A stretch of 64,000 nt of DNA from Pararhizobium polonicum (lineage in GTDB: Bacteria; Pseudomonadota; Alphaproteobacteria; Rhizobiales; Rhizobiaceae): contig NZ_LGLV01000015.1 of assembly GCF_001687365.1 (NCBI RefSeq), positions 1-64,000 of the forward strand. Reading direction: 5' to 3'. Made by a program: the position numbers and the translations under genes. Positions within the stretch are counted from its first letter, which is position 1. Every line of letters begins with the position of its first letter. This document shows positions 25,174-33,070 of this stretch, piece after piece. Below the pieces are notes generated by a model. That model searched no databases. It had not been told where the DNA came from and saw nothing but the letters and a program-made list of their open reading frames with translations.

Positions 25174-27104
25174 TGTTGGGCGTTTGCTATTATCCGGAAC
25201 ATTGGCCAGAGGCGTGGTGGGCAAAGGACGCCCGCCGCATGCGCGAGCTTGGAATTTCCTTCGTGCGCATTGGTGAATTCGCCTGGTCGCGGCTGGAGCC
25301 GAAGCGCGGCGCGTTCGATTTCGGCTGGCTCGACCGGGCGATGGACACGCTCGGTGCCGCCGGGCTGAAGGTCGTGCTTGGGACGCCGACGGCAACACCG
25401 CCGAAATGGCTGATGGACGAATATCCGGAGATCGCGCCGGTCGATCAGCAGGGCCGCGCCCGCGGTTTCGGCTCGCGCCGGCACTATACGTTTTCCTCGG
25501 AAGTCTGGTGGCGCGAAAGCGCGCGCATCGTCGAGATCATCGCCAAGCGCTACGGCGAACATCCGGCACTCGACGGCTGGCAGACCGACAACGAATATGG
25601 CTGCCACGACACGACGCAGTCCTGGGGGCCGGAAGACCTGAAGGCGTTCCGCCGCTGGCTGCGGCTGCGCTACCAGTCGACCGAACAGCTCAATGATGCC
25701 TGGGGCAATGTCTTCTGGTCGATGGAGGTGAACAGTTTCGAGGATGTGGTTCTGCCGCACCTGACGGTCACCGAGACCAACCCGGCGGCACGGCTCGATT
25801 TCTGGCGGTTCCAGTCGGAGCAGGTGGCGGCCTATGACAAGATGCAGTGCGACATCATCCGCAAGCATTCGCCCGGCCGCTGGATCACCCATAATTTCAT
25901 GGGCTTCGTCAACGATTTCGACCATTGGAAGGTCGGCGAAAACCTCGATATCGCCTCCTGGGACAGCTATCCCATTGGCTTTGTGGAAAAATTTCCGTTC
26001 AGCCAGGAAGAGAAGAACCGCTGGGCGGAGACCTCGCATCCCGATATCGCGCCGTTCCATCACGATCTCTATCGCGGCGTCGGCCGCGGCCGTTTCTGGA
26101 TCATGGAGCAGCAGCCGGGCCCGGTGAACTGGGCGCCGTGGAACCCGGTGCCGAAGCCCGGCATGGTACGGCTCTGGACCTGGGAAGCCTTGGCGCATGG
26201 GGCCGAAGTCGTCAGCTATTTCCGCTGGCGTCAGGCGCCGTTTGCGCAGGAACAGATGCACGCGGGGCTGAACCTGCCGGGATCGGATGAATTGTCTGTT
26301 GGTGGCCGCGAGGCGGAAATCGTCGGACGCGAGATCATCGAGACCGGCGAACTGCCGGCAACCGAACAGGCGCCGGTCGCTATCGTCTATGATTACGAGA
26401 CCCATTGGGCCACCGTCATCCAGCCGCAGGGCAGGGACTTCCAGTATCACGATCTGGCCTTCCGCTGGTACGAAGCGGTGCGTAAACTCGGCCTGAACGT
26501 CGATTTCGTTCCCCCGGGCGCTTCGCTTGACGGCTACAAGCTGGTGCTGGTTCCGTCGCTGATGATGGTATCGGACGCAGCTCTTCAGGCTTTCAGCGCC
26601 GCTCAGGGCATCTTGCTCTACGGCCCGCGCTCAGGCTCGCGCACCCGCCAGTTTGCCATCCCGGACAATCTGCCGCCGGGTCCACTTGCCGCACTCACCG
26701 GTGCGCGCCTTACGCAGGTTTCATCGCTGCGTCCCGGTATCGAGGACGCCGTTGCCGGTACCGTCTCCGGTGCTGCCATCCGCTGGCGGGAATATGTCGA
26801 GACGGACGGCGAAGTGCTGGCGCGCTTCGGCAATGGCGATCCGGCGCTGACGGGCAAGGGTGGGCACCACTATCTCGCCTGCTGGCCGGATCAGAGCCTG
26901 CTTCAGCAGACGCTGACCTATCTGGCCGCGAAAGCCGGCCTTGAGACGGTGGTGCTTCCGGATCATATCCGGCTGCGCAGGCGCGGCGGGGTGACGTTTG
27001 CGTTCAACTACGGAACGGAAGTCTGGTCGAGCCCGGCAGTGGGCAAGGTCATTCTCGGCGAGGTGAACGTGAAGCCGCAGACTGTGGTGGCTTGGCGAGA
27101 ATAA
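25173..27104 (+). CDS. GH42 family beta-galactosidase
   Basis: This 643-residue cytoplasmic GH42 enzyme begins [16 protein letters not shown]. The acid/base Glu is E141 in QTDNEYGCHD and the nucleophile is E312 in WIMEQQPG. The TIM barrel (about 1-380), the trimerisation domain (about 385-580, EQAPVAIVYDYETHW) and the small C-terminal beta domain are present at normal length. It should cleave imported beta-galactosides such as galacto-oligosaccharides from plant galactans. It has no signal peptide. It is the last gene of the ABC operon. Confidence 0.93.
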   Translation: MLGVCYYPEHWPEAWWAKDARRMRELGISFVRIGEFAWSRLEPKRGAFDFGWLDRAMDTLGAAGLKVVLGTPTATPPKWLMDEYPEIAPVDQQGRARGFGSRRHYTFSSEVWWRESARIVEIIAKRYGEHPALDGWQTDNEYGCHDTTQSWGPEDLKAFRRWLRLRYQSTEQLNDAWGNVFWSMEVNSFEDVVLPHLTVTETNPAARLDFWRFQSEQVAAYDKMQCDIIRKHSPGRWITHNFMGFVNDFDHWKVGENLDIASWDSYPIGFVEKFPFSQEEKNRWAETSHPDIAPFHHDLYRGVGRGRFWIMEQQPGPVNWAPWNPVPKPGMVRLWTWEALAHGAEVVSYFRWRQAPFAQEQMHAGLNLPGSDELSVGGREAEIVGREIIETGELPATEQAPVAIVYDYETHWATVIQPQGRDFQYHDLAFRWYEAVRKLGLNVDFVPPGASLDGYKLVLVPSLMMVSDAALQAFSAAQGILLYGPRSGSRTRQFAIPDNLPPGPLAALTGARLTQVSSLRPGIEDAVAGTVSGAAIRWREYVETDGEVLARFGNGDPALTGKGGHHYLACWPDQSLLQQTLTYLAAKAGLETVVLPDHIRLRRRGGVTFAFNYGTEVWSSPAVGKVILGEVNVKPQTVVAWRE

Positions 27105-27202
27105 GGGTTCTTCTCGATATGCTGTCTATAGCACTATGACGAACCCAAATGCTGATATCTACTCCAGTGGGTTTTCTGCAATCGCCGATAAAAAGATGCG
27201 CT

Positions 27203-27487
27203 ATGGCCAGACCAGAATTCAAAGACCGGCGCATGGGCGTCTATTGTTGCGGGCATCTCTTTCTGCGTGAACGGCCAGCCTTGTTGGTCGTTCACTCTGA
27301 CGGAGACTGGCAGTTTTTATGTGGGAACGTGGACCATAGTGATCCACAGGAGCCTTACCACGTGAGTGTCGGAGTTTTGATTGACGTTGACGAGACACTG
27401 CAACAGGTCGCGGATCTGCCTCTCGGTGGCGAAGCCGAGCGGAAAGGTGTGGGAGAAGCTTGGATCTGTACTTTTGGAGTCCATTAG
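27203..27487 (+). CDS. Small conserved hypothetical protein
   Basis: This protein of about 94 residues contains MGVYCCGHLFLRERPALLV, SDGDWQFLCGNVDHSD, then HVSVGVLIDVDETLQQVADL and EAERKGVGEAW. The combination CCGH, DGDWQFLCG and ADLPxGxEAER resembles a conserved uncharacterised family I cannot name. Three cysteines and several His may bind metal. The start is uncertain: ATG 27203 (MARPEF) or 27233 (MGVYCC). It lies just after the GH42 gene but has a separate upstream region and lower local GC. Confidence 0.55.
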   Translation: MARPEFKDRRMGVYCCGHLFLRERPALLVVHSDGDWQFLCGNVDHSDPQEPYHVSVGVLIDVDETLQQVADLPLGGEAERKGVGEAWICTFGVH

Positions 27488-27566
27488 TTTGATCGTCTTC
27501 CGCTCATGGAAGTTTGAATTCGCGCATTGGAAGTTTTAGGTGAGAGCCAGCTTGAGACGGAAAATC

Positions 27567-27758
27567 ATGGAAGTCTGCGATCGAAAGATTGCAGAAAAAG
27601 GCCCCGGTGCGGGGCTCTCCTTCTACGCGTTCTTTGCCAACAGGAATGATGACCCCGAATTGCTGATGGAAGCCGCCGAATGGTGGATACGGACACACAA
27701 GCTGGATCACTTCGAGAAAGCCGTGAAGATCAGGGCGATGGTTGAGCAGATGGCTTAA
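27567..27758 (+). CDS. Small hypothetical protein
   Basis: This 63-residue, probably helical protein reads MEVCDRKIAEKGPGAGLSFY at the N-terminus and FEKAVKIRAMVEQMA at the end. It is not recognised. ATG 27567 is preceded by GAGACGGAAA; GTG 27540 is an alternative start adding 9 residues. It converges with guaD, the two stop codons overlapping at 27755-27758. It may be co-transcribed with the preceding small gene. Confidence 0.45.
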   Translation: MEVCDRKIAEKGPGAGLSFYAFFANRNDDPELLMEAAEWWIRTHKLDHFEKAVKIRAMVEQMA

Positions 27759-29068
27759 CCGGCCAACCCCGCTTTCGCCGACACGCCGGCCACATAGGTC
27801 TCGGTAATCGCCCGGTCATCGCCCATCGTTTGCAGCAGGAAAAGCTCGTCCACCAGCGACGTGACCACCTCGGCCTTCAGCGCCATGGCGGGGGTCGCGG
27901 CCATGTTCAGCACGATGAAATCGGCGTCGGTGCCAGGCTCCAGCGTGCCGATCTTGTCTTCGAGCGACAGGGCTTCGGCATTGCCCAGTGTCATGTAGTA
28001 AAAACTCTCGAAGGGATTCAGCCGTTCGCCCTGCAATTGCTGGATCTTGTAGGCCTCGTCCATGGTGCGCAGCATCGAATAGCTCGATCCGCCGCCGATA
28101 TCGGTGGCGACGGAGACACGGACGGGCTTTTCGCGACCCACCAGTTTTTTCAGCGGGAAGAGGCCGGAACCGAGAAAGAGGTTGGAGGTTGGGCAGTGGA
28201 CGGCGATCGATCCGGTTTCGCTCATCGCATCCATTTCGCGCTCGGACAGATGGATGCAATGGCCGAACAGGGTCTTGGGGCCAAGCAGGCCGTAGCGGGC
28301 ATAGACATCGGTATAGTCGGCGGCGTCCGGATAAAGCGAGCAGGTGAAATCGATCTCGTCGCGGTTTTCCGACAGATGCGTCTGCACATGCAGGTCGGGG
28401 AACTCGCGCACCAGCACTTGCGCCGCCGACATCTGTTCCGGCGTCGAGGTGATGGCAAAGCGCGGCGTGATGGCGACATGGTTGCGGCCCTTGCCATGCC
28501 ATTGTTCGATGACGGCGCGGGTTTCGTCATAGCCCATCTGCGGCGTATCGAGTAGCCCTTGCGGCGCGTTGCGGTCCATCATCACCTTGCCGGCGACCAT
28601 GCGCATATTGCGGCGGAGTGCTTCCGCGAAGAAGGCGTCGGCCGAGCTCTTGTGGACGGAGCAATAGGCGACTGCTGTCGTCGTGCCGTGGCGGATCATT
28701 TCGTCGAAGAAATGCGTGGCGATACGCTCAGCATGCGCCGTCTCGACGAAACGGCATTCCTCCGGGAAGGTATAGGTGTTCAGCCATTCGAGCAGGTTGG
28801 CGGCGTAGGAGCCGATCACCTGCATCTGCGGGAAATGCAGGTGCGTGTCGATGAGGCCGGGCAGGATCAGGTGCGGGCGGTGGTCGATTTCGGCGACGTC
28901 TTCGGGTGCCTGTGCCTTCACGGCCTCGTAGGCGCCGCTTGCGAGGATAAGCCCATTCTCGACCAGCAGCGCGCCGTCGGTCTCATAGGCATAGGCGTCG
29001 GTGTCCTCCAGGCTCGCCGGTGCGCGCTTGAAACTCAATGTGCGGCCGCGAATGAGGGTGGCGGTCAT
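27755..29068 (-). CDS. guaD: Guanine deaminase
   Basis: This 437-residue zinc amidohydrolase deaminates guanine to xanthine. Metal and active-site motifs are DTHLHFPQ (H76, H78), THLSENRDEI, FGHCIHLSE and VATDIGGGSS. HLHFPQ with a following Gln is typical of guanine deaminase rather than other cyclic deaminases. The ATG overlaps the puuD stop by 4 nt, with GGAAGG and AGGA upstream. Xanthine would pass to the XdhABC enzyme encoded about 4 kb away, and urate to PuuD. Confidence 0.93.
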   Translation of the reverse strand: MTATLIRGRTLSFKRAPASLEDTDAYAYETDGALLVENGLILASGAYEAVKAQAPEDVAEIDHRPHLILPGLIDTHLHFPQMQVIGSYAANLLEWLNTYTFPEECRFVETAHAERIATHFFDEMIRHGTTTAVAYCSVHKSSADAFFAEALRRNMRMVAGKVMMDRNAPQGLLDTPQMGYDETRAVIEQWHGKGRNHVAITPRFAITSTPEQMSAAQVLVREFPDLHVQTHLSENRDEIDFTCSLYPDAADYTDVYARYGLLGPKTLFGHCIHLSEREMDAMSETGSIAVHCPTSNLFLGSGLFPLKKLVGREKPVRVSVATDIGGGSSYSMLRTMDEAYKIQQLQGERLNPFESFYYMTLGNAEALSLEDKIGTLEPGTDADFIVLNMAATPAMALKAEVVTSLVDELFLLQTMGDDRAITETYVAGVSAKAGLAG

Positions 29069-30303
29069 TCTGTCCTGCCTTCCGAAACGGCACTTTCGAA
29101 CCATGCCGTCAAAAGCTTGCGCTCGTCGTCGGTCATGTCGGTGATATTGCCGGGTGGCATCGCATGGCTGCGGCCGGCCTGGATATAGATTTCGCGGGCA
29201 TGGGCAGCGATCTCCGCATCATTTTCCAGCATTACGCCCTTGGGTGGCCGGTTGATGCCTTCGTAGACGGGTTCCGCCGAATGGCACATGGAGCAGCGGG
29301 TCGAGACCGTATCCTTCACGGCCGGGAAATGCGCATTGGATGCGAATTGCCGGAAAGCCGGCGCGACCTCGGCGGTGTCCTCGCCTGTCAGCACCTTCGG
29401 CACGGTCGAAAGCCACATGATCACGATGAAGATCAACAGCGTCACCAGCCAGGTCCATGTCGGTCGTCCCTTGCGGGCATGCGTGGTGTTGAACCAGTGG
29501 CGGATGGTGACGCCCATCAGGAAGACCAGTGCCGCGATCACCCAGTTATAGGCGGTGGCGAAGGCCAGCGGATAATGGTTCGACAGCATGAAGAAGATGA
29601 CGGGCAGGGTCAGGTAGTTGTTGTGCAGCGAGCGTTGCTTGGCGATGACGCCGTATTTCGGATCCGGCGTGCGGCCCGCGATGAGATCGGCGACGACGAC
29701 GCGCTGGTTCGGCATGATGATGAAGAAGACATTGGCCGACATGATCGTCGCGGTGAAGGCGCCGAGATGCAGGAAGGCGGCGCGGCCGGTGAAGACCTGC
29801 GTATAGCCCCAGGCCATGATGACGAGCGCCACATAGAGAATGCCCATCAGCGTCCAGGTGTTCCTGCCGAGCGGAGACTTGCACAGCAGGTCGTAGAAGA
29901 TCCAGCCGATGGCGAGCGAGGCGAGCGAGATCAGGATTGCCGTGGTCGAGGAGATATCCAGCACATGCCGGTCGACCAGGAAGAGGTCGGCACCGCCGTA
30001 ATAGACCAGACAGAGCATGGCAAAGCCGGACAGCCAGGTGGCGTAGCTCTCCCATTTGAACCAGGTCAGGTGCTCCGGCATGGTCGCGGGCGCGACGAGA
30101 TATTTCTGAACGTGATAGAAACCGCCGCCATGCACCTGCCATTCCTCGCCATAAACCCCGGGAGGAAGATGCTCCCGTTTGACGAGGCCGAGATCGAGCG
30201 CGATGAAATAGAACGACGAGCCGATCCAGGCGATGGCGGTAATGACGTGCAGCCAGCGAACGGCAAAGGCCAGCCATTCCCAGGCGATGGCGAATTCATA
30301 CAT
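29065..30303 (-). CDS. puuD: Membrane urate oxidase/hydroxylase PuuD with cytochrome c domain
   Basis: This 412-residue protein matches PuuD: an N-terminal membrane domain of about eight helices with conserved histidines (RWLHVITAIAWIG, HGGGFYHVQKY, HNNYLTLPVIF), and a C-terminal class I cytochrome c domain with the haem motif CSMCH (337-341) and probable Met ligand in HAMPPGN (M382). It oxidises urate to 5-hydroxyisourate and passes electrons to the respiratory chain, replacing soluble uricase. It forms an operon with guaD (4-nt overlap) and supplies UraH, encoded at 17.4 kb. Confidence 0.93.
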   Translation of the reverse strand: MYEFAIAWEWLAFAVRWLHVITAIAWIGSSFYFIALDLGLVKREHLPPGVYGEEWQVHGGGFYHVQKYLVAPATMPEHLTWFKWESYATWLSGFAMLCLVYYGGADLFLVDRHVLDISSTTAILISLASLAIGWIFYDLLCKSPLGRNTWTLMGILYVALVIMAWGYTQVFTGRAAFLHLGAFTATIMSANVFFIIMPNQRVVVADLIAGRTPDPKYGVIAKQRSLHNNYLTLPVIFFMLSNHYPLAFATAYNWVIAALVFLMGVTIRHWFNTTHARKGRPTWTWLVTLLIFIVIMWLSTVPKVLTGEDTAEVAPAFRQFASNAHFPAVKDTVSTRCSMCHSAEPVYEGINRPPKGVMLENDAEIAAHAREIYIQAGRSHAMPPGNITDMTDDERKLLTAWFESAVSEGRTE

Positions 30304-30382
30304 GTAAGGTCCCCATTCTTGCCTCCCGCTTCGCTACTGTGCGAAAAAACAGCGGCATGGGAAAGAGGCAAACGTGATGTCT

Positions 30383-30916
30383 TTAGCGCCCTGCGAGAAT
30401 TGCGATCATTTCTTTCGTCTTCACGCCCCGGCGGGTCTTCTCGAAGGTGGAATAGGACAAGCGCCCGTTCGCAAGGGCAGCGGCCAGGCGCTGGCAACCG
30501 ACTTCAAGCGCCTTTGAACGCGGGGTGTGCGTGTAGGTCGTCATCTCGGCGAGATCGGCAGGATTTCCAAGCTGCTTGCGGCAAAGCTTCACGAATTTTT
30601 CCCGCTGAGCGGCATCGTTTCTCAATTCTTTCTGCATGGCCCCGTAGGCCTTGGCGTCCATCTCTTTCGATTTCGCAGTCGGGGTGACCGTCAGAACATA
30701 GTCGCGGTAAGGCTTTGGATTGGGAACGAGTGTGCTGAACTGGCGCCGCGCTTCGTTGGCTATGGCGCGGTCGCGGGCGTGGTCTCCGGAGGACGTGCCA
30801 AGCTTCACATCCGCCAGTCTTCCATAGGCGTCGGTTTCAAAGTGGACGACGGTTGCCCCGGTGCATGAGGAAAGTGCAAGCATCATGAAAAGGCAGGCGG
30901 CAAAAATTTTCGGCAT
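30383..30916 (-). CDS. Predicted lipoprotein of unknown function
   Basis: This 177-residue protein has an N-terminal hydrophobic segment and a lipobox (MMLALSSC, Cys at about 18), so it is probably membrane-anchored on the periplasmic side. The stretch VVHFETDAYGRLADVKLGTS with SGDHARDRAIANEARRQF resembles the beta-beta-alpha pattern of TonB C-terminal domains, though the similarity is weak. The rest is charged and helical. AAGGGG precedes the ATG. It lies between LysR and puuD on the same strand, but no specific role in purine use can be claimed. Confidence 0.7.
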   Translation of the reverse strand: MPKIFAACLFMMLALSSCTGATVVHFETDAYGRLADVKLGTSSGDHARDRAIANEARRQFSTLVPNPKPYRDYVLTVTPTAKSKEMDAKAYGAMQKELRNDAAQREKFVKLCRKQLGNPADLAEMTTYTHTPRSKALEVGCQRLAAALANGRLSYSTFEKTRRGVKTKEMIAILAGR

Positions 30917-31057
30917 GAATGATCCCCTTGATTGCGCGCACTTTTGAGCGAAGCGTGGGGAAAAAGAAAGTACCCTCTATGCGTGTTTCCCGTATTTCGA
31001 GTGGAATCCTCCGGACATGATTAATTCGCTGTCTGGCGAATCGCACTGGGATTGGCG

Positions 31058-31954
31058 TCACTCGTAGAAGGGCGCGAGTTCCTCAAGAAGCCAGTCGCGG
31101 AAATCGCGGATCTTCGGAATGTTGCGCCGGCTTTCCGGATAGACCAGCCAGTAATCGCGCCCATCGTGGCAGGTGAGTTCGAAGGGCTGGAAGAGGCGGC
31201 CGCTTTCTGCTTCTTCCTGGAAATGCTTCGGATTGACAATGGCAACCCCCTGGCTGGCGAGCGCCATGCCGGCATCGAACGATTGTGTTCCGAGTTCATT
31301 GGCGGGGAAGCGGCTCAGGCCAGGATCGTCGATGCCGGCTGCCGCAAACCACTGCTTCCACCAGGGATCGGCGGCGCTGATGATCGGCAGTTTCAGAAGG
31401 TCAGCCGGCTCGTGGATACCGCCGACGGTGGCGGCGAGTTTCGGGCTGAGCATCGGCGAGAAATCCATCCGCATGATGCGGTGCATTTTCAATCCGGGCC
31501 AGTGGCCGGTGCCCCAGCGGATCGCGACATCGGCCTGGGTGCTGGCGAAATCGTTGACCACGGGCGAGGTGGAAAGCCGCACCGCGATGTTCGGATGCTT
31601 GAGCTGGAAACCACCGAGATAGCGCGTCAACCATTGCTGCGCGAAGGTGGCGGTCGAATCGATATGCAGCAGCTGGCCGGCGTCGGAGCGCAACGCCGCG
31701 ATTGCCTCCTCCAGGATCGAAAAACCCTGGGCGACCTTCGGCGCCAGCCTTTCGCCCGCTTCGGTGAGGCTCACCTGCCGGGTGCGCCGGAAAAAGAGCG
31801 GCTCGCCGACATGATCTTCCAGCAGCTTGATCTGATAGCTGACGGCCGTCTGCGTCATGCGCAGTTCATCGCCTGCCTTGGTGAAGCTGCCGAGGCGCGC
31901 GGCTGCCTCGAACACGCGAAGGGCATTCAGCGGCATCTTTCTCGACATCTTCAT
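31058..31954 (-). CDS. LysR-family regulator, GcvA-like
   Basis: This 298-residue LysR regulator has an N-terminal winged HTH (LNALRVFEAAARLGSFTKAG, then DELRMTQTAVSYQIKLLEDH) and a type 2 periplasmic-binding-like effector domain (from about residue 90; SPMLSPKLAA and VYPESRRNIPKI). The sequence style is that of the GcvA subgroup. Encoded between puuD and xdhC, it is the best candidate regulator of the purine genes. MKMSRKM (31954) is the start chosen; the ribosome site is weak. An AGCATG/CATGCT inverted repeat (32002-32021) lies upstream. Confidence 0.88.
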   Translation of the reverse strand: MKMSRKMPLNALRVFEAAARLGSFTKAGDELRMTQTAVSYQIKLLEDHVGEPLFFRRTRQVSLTEAGERLAPKVAQGFSILEEAIAALRSDAGQLLHIDSTATFAQQWLTRYLGGFQLKHPNIAVRLSTSPVVNDFASTQADVAIRWGTGHWPGLKMHRIMRMDFSPMLSPKLAATVGGIHEPADLLKLPIISAADPWWKQWFAAAGIDDPGLSRFPANELGTQSFDAGMALASQGVAIVNPKHFQEEAESGRLFQPFELTCHDGRDYWLVYPESRRNIPKIRDFRDWLLEELAPFYE

Positions 31955-32054
31955 GGATAAGTTCTCTTGATGCATGCAGGCGATTGTTCGATTGGAATTG
32001 GAGCATGTTTGCGGGCATGCTGCAATCACATTCAGGCCAACAACAGGTGCCGCC

Positions 32055-32258
32055 ATGGATTGCCAAGCAATTGAAAGATATCAACCAATGCCGGAGCGCC
32101 GCACGGAAGGATGGCGTTCGATGCTGGCGCGGCTGCTGTACAGCCTTCGGCCAAACTATCCGAAACTCGATCTCGAGGTGATGTCCGACTACATGAAACG
32201 GGACATGGGTTTCATGGATGGGCGCGACCCGCGTCAGGATTCGGATCTGACCCGATAG
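32055..32258 (+). CDS. Small conserved-looking rhizobial protein
   Basis: This 67-residue protein ends with LEVMSDYMKRDMGFMDGRDP, a pattern like the short DUF1127-type or related helical proteins common in Rhizobiales (xLSDHxxRDxGxxDGR). AGGTG lies 6 nt before the ATG at 32055. It is transcribed divergently from the LysR gene, and its 3' end overlaps the xdhC 3' end by 25 nt. Function is unknown. Confidence 0.55.
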   Translation: MDCQAIERYQPMPERRTEGWRSMLARLLYSLRPNYPKLDLEVMSDYMKRDMGFMDGRDPRQDSDLTR

Positions 32259-33058
32259 GTCTCGATCGCCGCCAGGATTTCGGCCGATGTCATGGCGGCG
32301 ATGACGGCCGGGCGTTTGTCTTGAACCGTTTTGCCGCCAATGGGCAGCACCAGCTTGCCGATCGCATCCTCGTCCAGACCTTCCCGCCGCGCCCAGCTTG
32401 CAAAGGTGGCGCGCTTGGTTTTCGAGCCGATCATGCCGACATAGGCGAGATCGTCGCGGGCGAGCGCTTCCTTGGCAATCAAGAAATCGAGCGCATGGTC
32501 ATGGGTGAGGATCACGATGGCTGCGCCCGGCGCGATATCCTTGACGATTGATTCCGGCATGGCGACCAGCCGATGGCTGGCACCGGCCGACATCAGGTCG
32601 AGCTCACTCTTTCGCGTTTCCACCGCATAGGTCTTCAGCGGTAGAAGCAGCAGCGCATCGGCAAGCGCGCGGCCGACATGGCCGGCCCCGAACAGCCAGA
32701 CGTCCGGCAGGGCCTCGGCCTTTTGCTTGAGTGTTGCCTCAAGCGCTGCCCGTACGGCATCATCGCCGATGCGGAACGACAGGATCACGCGGCCGCCGCA
32801 GCATTGGCCGATGTCGGGACCGAGCGGAATATCCATTTCGACCTGATCACTGACACCGGCCAGAAGCGCCCGGGCATTGTCGATCGCCAGATGCTCCATC
32901 TGTCCGCCGCCGATCGTTCCATGCGTATCCGTTGGCGAAACCAGCATGAAGGCGCCGGTTTCGCGCGGCGTCGAGCCGAAGGTTTGTTTGATCTCGACAA
33001 TGACCAGCTTGTATTCGCGCTCAAGGAAGGCCTCGAGATTATCGATTGCAAAGTTCAT
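32234..33058 (-). CDS. xdhC: Xanthine dehydrogenase accessory protein XdhC
   Basis: This 274-residue XdhC-family protein inserts the sulphurated molybdenum cofactor into XdhB. It has the N-terminal conserved block VEIKQTFGSTPRETGAFMLV, GTIGGGQMEH, the Cys pair GQCCGGR and the Rossmann motif VWLFGAGHVGRALADAL. LTHDHALDF and YVGMIGSKTKRATF are also typical. It starts 12 nt after xdhB, and its ribosome site overlaps the xdhB stop. It does not form part of the mature dehydrogenase. Confidence 0.94.
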   Translation of the reverse strand: MNFAIDNLEAFLEREYKLVIVEIKQTFGSTPRETGAFMLVSPTDTHGTIGGGQMEHLAIDNARALLAGVSDQVEMDIPLGPDIGQCCGGRVILSFRIGDDAVRAALEATLKQKAEALPDVWLFGAGHVGRALADALLLLPLKTYAVETRKSELDLMSAGASHRLVAMPESIVKDIAPGAAIVILTHDHALDFLIAKEALARDDLAYVGMIGSKTKRATFASWARREGLDEDAIGKLVLPIGGKTVQDKRPAVIAAMTSAEILAAIETYRVRSES

Positions 33059-33070
33059 TTCTATTGCTCT

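Noticed and set aside
23080-25398. A 772-codon minus-strand open frame opposite the sugar ABC genes
   Set aside because: It overlaps three genes with textbook ABC motifs, and its translation is Arg/His/Gln-rich without domains.
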